From the NCBI RefSeq assembly GCF_963678635.1, contig NC_087062.1:96461705-96525704 (forward strand): 64,000 nucleotides of DNA, given 5' to 3'. The stretch is from Symsagittifera roscoffensis. Taxonomy: Eukaryota > Xenacoelomorpha > Acoela > Convolutidae. How positions within the stretch are numbered: position 1 is the first letter of the stretch; each line of letters starts with the position of its first letter. The notes under the pieces are model-generated. The model made no database searches, had not been told where the DNA came from, and saw nothing but the letters and a program-made list of their open reading frames with translations. A program made the translations under genes and the position numbers. Below, one piece after another: positions 1 through 8,652 of the stretch.

Positions 1-1193
1 CTGATTCTCGAGTACTGCTCTGACGAGGCCAGGTTACGGTGAACATCATGTTCTTCTTCGAACTTCTTATTATAAAACCTCCGTACCTCGTCTAGCTTCC
101 TATGGTTCTCTAGGGATAGTCTGGAACCCTCTTCCTTTTCTATTCCTGTGCTCTGATACACGTTCAAGATGACCGTTGAGACTCTTTTTTCCATGGTTTT
201 GCTTGCGCTTGCTCTCTGTTGGCATGCCAGGATGGTGCTATCAGACATCATCGACATTATCCATCTCAAGAAACACGTGGCATCCTTTCTTCTGGCCAGG
301 CTCAAGCCTGAGTTGTCCCTGGCTACGTGTTGCATCAGTGCCTGATACACATCTAGTTTCTTGCTTCCCAACTTCAGCCTATCATACGAGGTCAGTGTTT
401 CCAGCTCTATCCCCACCAGACTCCAGGTGAACATTAATTGTCCTGCAGTTCTAACGAAGGGATTCGCCATTAATGGTGGTGCTGATGAGGGTGTCCTCAT
501 TGCTTCTTCAAAATGATCCTTCAACAAACTCTGCCAGGACCTCTTCAGATGATTTGCCATTTCTATTCTATTAACCTCGGCCTTTTGCTGGGTGGCCCAA
601 TTACGTCGCTTGCGAGCTACTCCACTGTCCAACTTCTTCCAGCAGTCTTCCATTTCTTTCAATGTTTCAAGGGCCACCCACCACGTCCGGGAGGTGTTCC
701 TCGTCTTGTTCCTTTCCAATGGATCACTTGTCACTCGCTTGCCCGTGGCCTGGTGTGCCTTCGAGATCCATTCTTTGCCGACATCTACTTCCCATGTCTG
801 TCCGTTCGTTGAACCTCTCTTCACGTTTATCTTTTGAGGCTTGAAGTCTTCCTCCGATGTCGAACTGGTGGAAACCTCTATTTCCCTCTCTACTTCAAGT
901 GGTCTTCTGAGCTCCGAGCTGCTCTTGTTGGCCGCCGTCTTGCATCTAGCCAAAACCATGGGCGCCGTCTCTCTCAAGTTTCCTTCCGAAACAGCATCCA
1001 CTGAAGGACTACCCAATCCTTCCACTTCTCTCTTCCTCTTGCGAGTCTTCACATCTCTACTTGAGGGTGTTGTGGCTACCATCACTGATTCGACCTCTCC
1101 ATCCACTCCTTCCAACTCTTGCCTCCCCCCTGCTCGAGCCTTAAGGATATTAGTACTTTTAATCATATTACTAGTCCCAACCTTATCAACCAT
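1..1193 (-). CDS. Accessory ORF 6 of the left element, open to window edge
   Basis: Reading leftward from an ATG at 1193-1191, the frame stays open for 397 codons to base 1, so the product is partial. It is not a family I recognise. It is hydrophilic, with Lys/Arg/Ser/Glu-rich N-terminal 100 residues including a basic KTRKRKREVE stretch that could be a nuclear localisation or nucleic-acid-binding signal, then a more helical, Trp-containing part. The frame is also open upstream of the ATG as far as the TAG stop (1293-1295) of the preceding 1831-codon ORF, i.e. both are one frame divided by a single stop. It could be an independent cistron using the ATG at 1193 or the C-terminal extension of the larger protein by readthrough. 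No stop or frameshift appears in the visible part. Confidence 0.6.
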   Translation of the reverse strand, partial: MVDKVGTSNMIKSTNILKARAGGRQELEGVDGEVESVMVATTPSSRDVKTRKRKREVEGLGSPSVDAVSEGNLRETAPMVLARCKTAANKSSSELRRPLEVEREIEVSTSSTSEEDFKPQKINVKRGSTNGQTWEVDVGKEWISKAHQATGKRVTSDPLERNKTRNTSRTWWVALETLKEMEDCWKKLDSGVARKRRNWATQQKAEVNRIEMANHLKRSWQSLLKDHFEEAMRTPSSAPPLMANPFVRTAGQLMFTWSLVGIELETLTSYDRLKLGSKKLDVYQALMQHVARDNSGLSLARRKDATCFLRWIMSMMSDSTILACQQRASASKTMEKRVSTVILNVYQSTGIEKEEGSRLSLENHRKLDEVRRFYNKKFEEEHDVHRNLASSEQYSRI

Positions 1194-1292
1194 TTTATCT
1201 ACAGTTTTTTGTCTCCGAGTAGAGCTGTCCTCACATTTTTCTTCTCTAGTCTTCGATCGTGAATTCCTCAGCTCTACCAGCTTGCTCAGGAG

Positions 1293-4200
1293 CTATTTTC
1301 TCGCCTTCTCATCCAGGCCCGTTCCTATCAGAAGCGGTTCTCCAAATCTTACGACTGTGTCCCACAGTTCCTCCTTGAATTTGTCCAGCGTCGTCTCGCT
1401 GCCCACTTCTTGATTGAATTCTTCCAAGAACTCCTGCCAAGCATCGTCCTTCAGTGATCCCAGGAATATGTCCCTGTTCCCTTCGAAAGTGTTCTTTTCC
1501 CTTTCCTCCGAGCTCAAGAGTATCATCCCCATATTGAAGGTCTCACTTGCCAATGGCAATTCCAGATCCTTCCGGGGAGACGGAATCAGGGGTGGTGTGG
1601 CAGTATCTGCCCAATTCTCCTCGCTCAAGTCTTTCAACAGCTCTTGAGTGGTGAGCTCCTCCCCTGATGGCCCTGGTTCAGGCGTATTCCCCACTTCCAT
1701 GTCTTCACCGGCTTCACTGAGAGTTTCATCCATACTCTCTTCTTCTGACTCATGTCTCCTTCTCTCGAGAATTTTCTTAAATCGGTCCTCGACGGGTCCG
1801 CTCCTCTTGTCTCCAGGTGTGTCCACGGACAGTGGTGATGGTGTCGTAGGATCCAGCTTTTTGTATTCCGTCAGTGCTACATGCAGTTGACCTGCTGCAT
1901 CTAGTTCTGTTCCTTCCTGTCTTATTTCCACCTGTTCCAAGCCATAGGGCGCCTTATATTTTCTCGTGGCAAATTTCATGTCGTCCACCAGTGCGACGTG
2001 CCCCTCCATCACGATCATCCTGCCATCATCCCATATGGGTAACATGCTCTCAAGTCCCTCCTTCTCTAGAGTTCTCAAGACCTTCCGCACCTCATACCCT
2101 GGGGGCTGCGAACCTCTACTCTTTTTCGCTTGCGTCGTCCACGAATTTACCTTCATCTCGCTGGTATGGAAGTAGACCGCCGCCGTGTAGCCAATGAACA
2201 GGGGGTCCCAGCCATCAGTGAAATCCTTCTGCATTTCCTCCGTCGTCATCCTCGCCATTATGGAGGGAACCACCAAGGGACTATTCATTCCCAAGGTCAT
2301 CCTCCTGACTATTGGGAACTCAGGCATGGTGGCTGGGAGGATTTCTTTCTCCATTATGGTCTCCAGCTCCCTCTTCACCAGTGCGAAGCACTCCTTCCAG
2401 GCAGGAATTCTCAAGATCTCTCGTCCGTCCGCCGTCAATGGGTTCAAATTCCAGAATTTGGGATACATTTCGATGGGACCCTCTCGCTTGCCTCCCATTC
2501 TACATTGCATTTGCCCCCTGAAGTTGTACACTATTAGCTCGGCATCTTTCACCTTTCCAAAGAGTACCGTGTTGCTCATTCGCCCTCTGAGCACTTCCTG
2601 CTGACACCAATTTAACGCCGTCCCATCCAGTATACTGATAAGGCTCAAGTGCGTTACAGAGTGACGATACGTTGTCACCAGGGGGTCTGGGAACGCGTAC
2701 GTCACTGCTGGACCATAAATGCAGGTCACCACCTCCTCTAGGCCCCGGATTATCCCCATTGGGTCCGACCTCATTGCCAGGCATAGGTCCGTCAGCAGAG
2801 GCATCCCTCTGTTCGTCTTCTTCCATTCTTCTCTCGAAGTTGGATTCTCATCTTCACCCGTCATGTGCCGATTTTGCATCATGAGGTATTGTACTAACAA
2901 CGTCTTCAACCCTGCGGCACACTTGTAGGAGCTGGTTTCAATGCTCGTGTGGACTCTCCCCATAGACAGAGGCTCTCCATATTCCATTAATCGATGAAAC
3001 GACACCAATTCTCCATGGGTCAAGAGCACTAGTGCCAGGTACCCATCAACTCGAAGTGTCTCCACTCCCCGACTAAACATGTATGCTGGGCCCATGTTGG
3101 ACAAGTATCTGGGGTAGACCAAATACAGGGCCAAGAGCAGGCTGATGGGCATGCCCAGTATCTCCTGCACGAAGGCTCCAAAGATAGTCGCCGTGGTACC
3201 GAATATTCCTGCCAAGAATTCCTTCTCCCAGCAAGGACTCAAGAACTTGAGAATCTCGTAATCCCTCCGAGTCTTCAATTCGCCTTTGGCGTGCTCTCTC
3301 CAGAACCCTCCAATCGTCACTTCATTGGCGGCCGAGACAAATCTAGCCACCGTCATATCTCTTACTTCGGCCAGCTCCAGTTGCTTCTCTAGAAAACTCC
3401 AGACTTGTTTCACGAGGAGTGGTGCTTCCTCCCTTGTCTTGTTCGTGGCGTTCTCCAGCCTTGGTGTCAAAAATGGCCACCAGCCATTCTCTTGAGTCAA
3501 ACGATATTTCATCGATCCTAATTGCTTTTCCGTCTCGGCCACATTTCTTCTCTCGTTACTGGGACCTCTAGACTTGCTGGTGGAGTTTGTGATCTTCACA
3601 TCCATACTCCGAAACCACAGGCTGGCCGTTAATTTGCTTATCGCCGGGTAATCGTCCCCGATGACTGGGCTGAATTTGAGTTGCCTGGCAAAGTTCGATA
3701 TCTCTAGCAAGAGCACCTCGTCTAATACGATCAGGATGTCGGCTAGTCCATAAAAGCCCCTCAGTGCATGAGATATGTCCGCCCATGCCGCCGCCAATTC
3801 TGACTTGCGAAGCCTCAGGTTCGATGGCTCCAACTCCCCATTGGGGGCTGCCATTAGAATCCGCCATTCATTCCCTTCTGCTATCAGGATCAAGACCGCG
3901 TACACGAACTGTAGGGCGGGTGGCATATTCGCGTATCCAGGGGATGTGGTAAACACCACCTTCGTCTTGGACCCGAATCTCGAGACAACATTCTCTTGCA
4001 CTTCATTCATCGCCGCAAACAACGCTTGAATGGCTTCCCATATCTTCCTCGATGTCGGAATTTCATCGCCCTTTAGTTGCTCAAGAAGTCCCATCGCGTG
4101 CAGGTGATCATTCATCCCTGCAAACAACAGCAGCTCAGGTTCACAGGGCATCTCCGACTTTATTGCCACTACCAGAGTTAACATCTGATTTAATTCAGCT

Positions 4201-6788
4201 CCTGGCAAAGAGTATATCAAAGTCTCCGGCCAGAACAACTTGGGAGACGTTCCTTCGAAATCTGATCCCGCCACAATGACTACTCTCGCAGCAGCTGGAT
4301 CTGCTCTATCATAAACTGCCAGGGTTTTGGCCAGCTGGGTACTCCCACAGGGCTTCCCGTACCTGGGATCTTCCGCCAATTTCGAGCCTTCGTAAGCGGC
4401 ATCTGGCAATCCCGTTCCTCCCGGATTGAGTAGCTTGTCTACCACCTTCAACTGTGCCGGGGTTGCCAACCTGATCCTGGCGATGCTAGTTCGGTGCTTG
4501 GGAGGTTCTGCTATAAGTCCAGGACTCCCCAGCAGCTTGAGAGGTCTGTAGTTAATGGGTCCCATGATCGCTTTTGTGGGAATTCCAGTCAGGTCTGTGG
4601 TCTCCATCAACTTCGCTCTCGAGAAGTGCGCCTCATGAGCTTTCAACCAGTCCACGCAATGATGCCTGTTCAAATCCTCGTGTGACACTCGTTCGATCCC
4701 CAGGGTTTCCGCCAATTCTTGCCTGCATTCCAAACTCTCTAGATCCAGTTCTTTCACCTTCTCAGGATATCTCAAGCGAGCGGTCTCCATAGACTTATTT
4801 TCCCGTTTGCTCTCTGCCACTACCACTGAGGATATCGCCGAGCTTGGAGGTGTTGATGACGTCACCTCCTCAGACTCCATTGGCGTGGCACTCTGCAATC
4901 TGGTCTGGCTGCTCCTTGAACTGTCTCTAGTGTCAACTCTCGGTCCCAAGCGACCAGACAAGGCCCTTGAGGCAAGGAATGGTGGGTTCGGAGGTGGTCC
5001 TAATGTGAATTGGGCTGTCTCTAGCAGATCCGCCTCCAGCGCATTTATGTGTTCTTGGAAGACGTCGTTTAGCCACTCTGCTCCCCTCGGTCTATCAAAA
5101 TGGATTCCATCACTGGAGGTGTCTTCAGGGAATCCCTCTTTCTCCATGCGCTCTGCCACGTCCAACAGTCTGACAGGGAGCACACTCTTCCGGTGGATGT
5201 CTCTTATCACCTTGTTTAGGTTCCGCACCTTCTCGTTCATCTCCAAGGCGTGCTGATCAAACATCATGTTGTAGGGGACAGTACATATCGTCAACAGGAT
5301 GGTGTCCATCTGAATCCTCAGTTCCTCAAGAAGGCAGCTCACCTTATCGTGCAGCCTTGTTATTTTCCTCGCTTCACCCCTTGATACATCGTTGGTCCCG
5401 ACCATCAGGGTCACCGTGTATACTTTGGTCATCCCCAGCATGTCAAGCGTTGCCAACATCTGTGGCGTGGCAGCTCCAGCGAAACTCAAGATTCCCGTCT
5501 GCCAGTGCGATCGGATCCGGGTCAACACCCGCACCAGGCTGTCCCCTACGATTAGATGAACCGCACCTTCTGGTACCCGGGGTGGCGCCAAGTACTGCAC
5601 CCAGGCCGCATCATGAAAGCAGTCTCTCCTAGCTTTCTGCTCCGTACTCCAGTCCAGCCGATTGTGCCTGTGGTACCTCCCCTCTGTATTCTTCTTATAA
5701 CTCAAGATCACGACACTCCTAACCGGCTGTTCCCTCCACGTCGGGGGAAGCTCCGGTCTTGCCGAACTCTCACGACTCTTTTGTCGCAATCTCTCGCCCA
5801 GTTCTCTCAGACGCGATGAGCCGCCGCTCACCTGACTGTCACTCGAGGTCGAGGTTGGGGTATATCCCGGCAGCTCCACATCCATCAGTGGGCGTATGGG
5901 TTGCGTCTCTAGGCTACGCAAGGAAGACGTTGCGTCATTCGGTATCCAAACTTCCAACCCTTCACTCATGTGTACTCGGGCCTCGCGGTCAAGGTTGAAC
6001 CGTGCTCTTGCTCTGGGGGCTTCATCCACCTCCATACGTGACTCTGGCCTCGAGCTGGTGACCACTCGCTCCTTCGGCCTGGCTCCCTTCTGTGCATCAA
6101 GCTCGCGTTGTCGTTGTTCTATTCTGTCCAATTCCGACCTCAGTTGATCACGATTTGCGGCGTTCTCCCGCACCCTCAACTCCTGTTGATGTTCAGCTTT
6201 TTGTATCTCAAGCAACCTCAGAGCCTGGTCTCGCTCGTTGACCGCCTGGTCCCTTTCCAGCTGAACCTTCTCCCGATCCAGCTTTGCCTGATCCCCATCG
6301 AGGTTCGCCTTATTCCTTTCCTTCTGCGTCTTCTCGAGCTCTTTCTTTAGAACACCTAGATCCGGATATGCCTCGGTCGTCTGTTGCGTTCGTGACATCG
6401 ATGGCACCCTACTCGAGCTCTGGCTTGTGGATCTTACTGTTGGCCTAGTCGGTAGCGGGAATTCCCCTGCGCCATATTCGGTATTGTTATTCAGGCCAGG
6501 ATTCCTTGGCAAGTCAAAACCCCTTACTCCTCCATCCACATTCCAAGACAACCATCTGGTCTGTTCTTGGTTCGATATTCCCTCGGTGGTGTAGCCGATC
6601 ATCAAGACAGCCTCCGTTGCAGACTCCCTGCACTCACCCTGGTCCTCCAACTGGAGGATGGCATTCAGCATCACCGCCATTCTCTCGTCTATTTGGGTGT
6701 AGTCCAAGTCCCTCAGGCGTCTGTACAGCTCATCAAGAGTGGGCTTCTTCAGGGCCGCGGGCACGGATTTCCATAATCGGTCTGCCAT
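1293..6788 (-). CDS. Accessory ORF 5: 1831-aa protein with coiled coil and SGNH/GDSL-hydrolase domain
   Basis: The N-terminal 140 residues are unrecognised; residues about 145-245 are a charged, heptad-like coiled coil rich in Q/E/R/L. Residues about 400-590 carry an SGNH/GDSL hydrolase signature: block I VGDSL near 412, block III GTND near 464 and block V DGIHFD near 561, giving Ser, Asn and the Asp-His pair in the right order and spacing. Around 840-895 a second, degenerate copy may exist (AGSDFEG, then GMNDH). The remaining C-terminal half shows no motif I know, and ends in an acidic Pro/Ser/Glu-rich tail. SGNH enzymes hydrolyse esters; esterase-like domains are known in CR1-type LINE ORF1 proteins, but I cannot say whether they are known in gypsy elements. 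No signal peptide or membrane segment is evident. The ORF starts 505 nt after the macro ORF and has no internal stop. Confidence 0.75.
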   Translation of the reverse strand: MADRLWKSVPAALKKPTLDELYRRLRDLDYTQIDERMAVMLNAILQLEDQGECRESATEAVLMIGYTTEGISNQEQTRWLSWNVDGGVRGFDLPRNPGLNNNTEYGAGEFPLPTRPTVRSTSQSSSRVPSMSRTQQTTEAYPDLGVLKKELEKTQKERNKANLDGDQAKLDREKVQLERDQAVNERDQALRLLEIQKAEHQQELRVRENAANRDQLRSELDRIEQRQRELDAQKGARPKERVVTSSRPESRMEVDEAPRARARFNLDREARVHMSEGLEVWIPNDATSSLRSLETQPIRPLMDVELPGYTPTSTSSDSQVSGGSSRLRELGERLRQKSRESSARPELPPTWREQPVRSVVILSYKKNTEGRYHRHNRLDWSTEQKARRDCFHDAAWVQYLAPPRVPEGAVHLIVGDSLVRVLTRIRSHWQTGILSFAGAATPQMLATLDMLGMTKVYTVTLMVGTNDVSRGEARKITRLHDKVSCLLEELRIQMDTILLTICTVPYNMMFDQHALEMNEKVRNLNKVIRDIHRKSVLPVRLLDVAERMEKEGFPEDTSSDGIHFDRPRGAEWLNDVFQEHINALEADLLETAQFTLGPPPNPPFLASRALSGRLGPRVDTRDSSRSSQTRLQSATPMESEEVTSSTPPSSAISSVVVAESKRENKSMETARLRYPEKVKELDLESLECRQELAETLGIERVSHEDLNRHHCVDWLKAHEAHFSRAKLMETTDLTGIPTKAIMGPINYRPLKLLGSPGLIAEPPKHRTSIARIRLATPAQLKVVDKLLNPGGTGLPDAAYEGSKLAEDPRYGKPCGSTQLAKTLAVYDRADPAAARVVIVAGSDFEGTSPKLFWPETLIYSLPGAELNQMLTLVVAIKSEMPCEPELLLFAGMNDHLHAMGLLEQLKGDEIPTSRKIWEAIQALFAAMNEVQENVVSRFGSKTKVVFTTSPGYANMPPALQFVYAVLILIAEGNEWRILMAAPNGELEPSNLRLRKSELAAAWADISHALRGFYGLADILIVLDEVLLLEISNFARQLKFSPVIGDDYPAISKLTASLWFRSMDVKITNSTSKSRGPSNERRNVAETEKQLGSMKYRLTQENGWWPFLTPRLENATNKTREEAPLLVKQVWSFLEKQLELAEVRDMTVARFVSAANEVTIGGFWREHAKGELKTRRDYEILKFLSPCWEKEFLAGIFGTTATIFGAFVQEILGMPISLLLALYLVYPRYLSNMGPAYMFSRGVETLRVDGYLALVLLTHGELVSFHRLMEYGEPLSMGRVHTSIETSSYKCAAGLKTLLVQYLMMQNRHMTGEDENPTSREEWKKTNRGMPLLTDLCLAMRSDPMGIIRGLEEVVTCIYGPAVTYAFPDPLVTTYRHSVTHLSLISILDGTALNWCQQEVLRGRMSNTVLFGKVKDAELIVYNFRGQMQCRMGGKREGPIEMYPKFWNLNPLTADGREILRIPAWKECFALVKRELETIMEKEILPATMPEFPIVRRMTLGMNSPLVVPSIMARMTTEEMQKDFTDGWDPLFIGYTAAVYFHTSEMKVNSWTTQAKKSRGSQPPGYEVRKVLRTLEKEGLESMLPIWDDGRMIVMEGHVALVDDMKFATRKYKAPYGLEQVEIRQEGTELDAAGQLHVALTEYKKLDPTTPSPLSVDTPGDKRSGPVEDRFKKILERRRHESEEESMDETLSEAGEDMEVGNTPEPGPSGEELTTQELLKDLSEENWADTATPPLIPSPRKDLELPLASETFNMGMILLSSEEREKNTFEGNRDIFLGSLKDDAWQEFLEEFNQEVGSETTLDKFKEELWDTVVRFGEPLLIGTGLDEKARK

Positions 6789-6824
6789 TCTTCGTGACTT
6801 CGGGATGTATGCAGGTATGTGTTA

Positions 6825-6879
6825 ACCAGCTCAAGAATTACCTTACCAGCTCAAGAATTACCTTACCAGCTCAAGAATT
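6825..6879. repeat. 20-bp tandem repeat, about 2.75 copies
   Basis: The unit ACCAGCTCAAGAATTACCTT is repeated almost perfectly from 6825. It lies 37 nt upstream (minus-strand sense) of the ATG of the 1831-codon ORF, in its leader. Each unit contains the CTCAAG hexamer that is frequent across this element. A regulatory or translation-control role is only a guess. Confidence 0.85.
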
Positions 6880-7293
6880 CTCTCAAAATGTTCCCTTGCA
6901 AATACTTGCTGTAAGTGCCGATTATCGCGAGTTCAATCAAGGTTTCTCTCTCTGTTTCTCGCTTGAGTATAGTTGGATTTTCAACTTTGTTTTTCAAACT
7001 TGATCTGAAAACAGAAAGCACATTGAAACTTGACATGTCATGTTCCTAACCTAGAGACCCCCCCTTTTACCAGTATGGTTAAAATCTTATCATTTTCATA
7101 TCACTTAAAACAATTCAATTGGAATTCCCTTAAAAGCATGCAGATTCATTTTATGTTTTAGCACCGTTAACTCGTTTTAAAATTTAATTGTCATGCCAAT
7201 CATATCTTTAAGATCCCTTTACCTGCGCCGCACCCCAGTACCTAACTCAAGACTCCTCCCCCACACCCGACTCGATACCCCCATGTACCCGAC
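6880..7293. other. Non-coding spacer between accessory ORFs 4 and 5
   Basis: About 410 bp without a convincing reading frame on either strand. It is AT-richer than the flanking ORFs, with several short pyrimidine tracts (for example CCCCCCTTTTACC near 7060). It could hold a splice acceptor or internal promoter for the downstream ORF, but I see no decisive signal. Confidence 0.5.
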
Positions 7294-7737
7294 TCAGGCG
7301 ATGCTCAAGTAGTACTTCTTATGAAGATACACCATTATCTCAGTTTCTGCAAAGACCACATGTAGGATAGCGTACAATTCCCTCGGGCTCAGTTTGCCCC
7401 TGTTCGGGTCATACACCGGCATTGAGACTTCTGTTATCCCTCTTTCAATCATGAAGTCTCGTAATCTTGTTAGTGCCAATATCACGTGTTCGGGATCGAT
7501 TGTGTTCCTGTCATTGACCCTCGTTACTAGGAAGCACAGATATTTGCCCGGGACTTGTGCCACTGACGGTGGAAGCGCTGCCATCCCTCCCAGTCCTGGT
7601 CTCTGTCTGAACAGAAACTCTACATTCTGGTACTCTCTTTTGAAGTCAGCTTCCAATCTTGATTTGAAACTCATGTCCGCCGTGATGCAGATCGCGCTGG
7701 TCCTGTTTGACAGGATGAAGTCGCTATCTGTTATCAT
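7294..7737 (-). CDS. Accessory ORF 4: macro-domain protein resembling TARG1/OARD1
   Basis: The 147-aa product aligns along nearly its whole length with the small macro domain of the OARD1/TARG1 type (ADP-ribosyl-acid-ester hydrolases and ADP-ribose binders). The order of features matches: an early CITADM segment where the family has its CISxD substrate loop, a FKREY segment after the first helix, a GGMAAL strand turn, a YLCFLVTR strand, a long helix, then ITEVSMP followed by a second helix and a final EIMVYL strand. The glycine-rich loop that follows SMP in the family (GCGLD) is replaced by a VYDPNRG sequence, so the catalytic Asp is not conserved in place and the Lys region is also changed. 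I therefore expect a binder or a changed activity rather than the classical hydrolase. It lies 39 nt downstream of ORF 3 and on the same strand as gag-pol. Confidence 0.65.
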   Translation of the reverse strand: MITDSDFILSNRTSAICITADMSFKSRLEADFKREYQNVEFLFRQRPGLGGMAALPPSVAQVPGKYLCFLVTRVNDRNTIDPEHVILALTRLRDFMIERGITEVSMPVYDPNRGKLSPRELYAILHVVFAETEIMVYLHKKYYLSIA

Positions 7738-7776
7738 GATGTTCTCCGAGTATTCATTGGGTATTTCGAATTTCGT

Positions 7777-8652
7777 TTAAAAATTCCGACCTATAGTAGG
7801 CTCTGGCTCTTCTTCCTCCAGTTCCAATTCGCTCGTTTCTCTCACTTCCTTGAGCTTCTTTATCATCAAATTTTCGGCGTGGGTAAGTCCTACCCCCACT
7901 CCCCGGACAAAAATATTTATCGACGTCCCCGTCGATGTTGTCGGGTCTGAATTGTCCTGAGGAATGTCCAGTGGCCTGTCTGTTGCCGTCCATCCGAAAA
8001 GAGGGTCCTCTGTCTTCATGTAATTTGCTGCTGATACATCGACTTGCTGAATGCTTTGTCCTCCGCGGCTCTCGTCTTTGACATCACGCATCCACTCTAG
8101 AATCCTCAAGTTCGTGTTCTCCCTCCTCTCTATCTCACTCTGTTCGAGATCCGTTTCTACTTCTGGCGTTGAGTAATCATCCTGCGGATAATGACCACCA
8201 TCGTCAATGACCTGCCATTCCTCTCCAGCTTCCAGCTCGCCTGCCTTCAGTAATTCCTCGCCCAATTTGTCTGGCTGTATCTTATCGATCAAGAAGTCAT
8301 CCCCGTACCTGTTGTACCTCATGCCTGTGCGTTTACGATTGCCAGTCCTGGTTTCCGGTGGTGTTGTTCGATCCGGTTCCATCCATTTCGGCACCTCGTC
8401 TTGCTCCGGGTCGTTCCAGTCTTCTTCTACAAATGATCCTGCATCAGACTCCACTCCTATCTTTTCATTGTCGTCCAAACTCAAGTTCTCATTACCATCA
8501 TTTTTCTCTCTAGTGCCTTTCTCATTCACTTCACACGCTGGCTCTACCACCAGGTACTCAAGACCCTCCATGTCCTTCGGTATGCACCAATCCTCTGGAG
8601 ACGGGACGTGAGGCTTCAGATTTTCATAATGTGCCGCTCGCCCAGTACTCAA
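7777..8652 (-). CDS. Accessory ORF 3: 291-aa acidic protein of unknown function
   Basis: The ATG lies inside the end of pol, overlapping it by 29 nt in another frame. The product is very acidic with many Glu/Asp runs (an N-terminal VEPACEVNEK region, a middle EEEW-type region and a final LELEEEEPEP stretch) and has no predicted membrane segment or recognisable domain. The overlap with pol and the short 39-nt gap to the macro ORF suggest that the three are expressed from one transcript. Function cannot be named. Confidence 0.6.
   Translation of the reverse strand: MSTGRAAHYENLKPHVPSPEDWCIPKDMEGLEYLVVEPACEVNEKGTREKNDGNENLSLDDNEKIGVESDAGSFVEEDWNDPEQDEVPKWMEPDRTTPPETRTGNRKRTGMRYNRYGDDFLIDKIQPDKLGEELLKAGELEAGEEWQVIDDGGHYPQDDYSTPEVETDLEQSEIERRENTNLRILEWMRDVKDESRGGQSIQQVDVSAANYMKTEDPLFGWTATDRPLDIPQDNSDPTTSTGTSINIFVRGVGVGLTHAENLMIKKLKEVRETSELELEEEEPEPTIGRNF

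Noticed and set aside
841-1413. 190-codon plus-strand ORF and other plus-strand ORFs over 1-16 kb
   Set aside because: They are antisense shadows of the minus-strand element; the minus frame has domain support or continuous openness.
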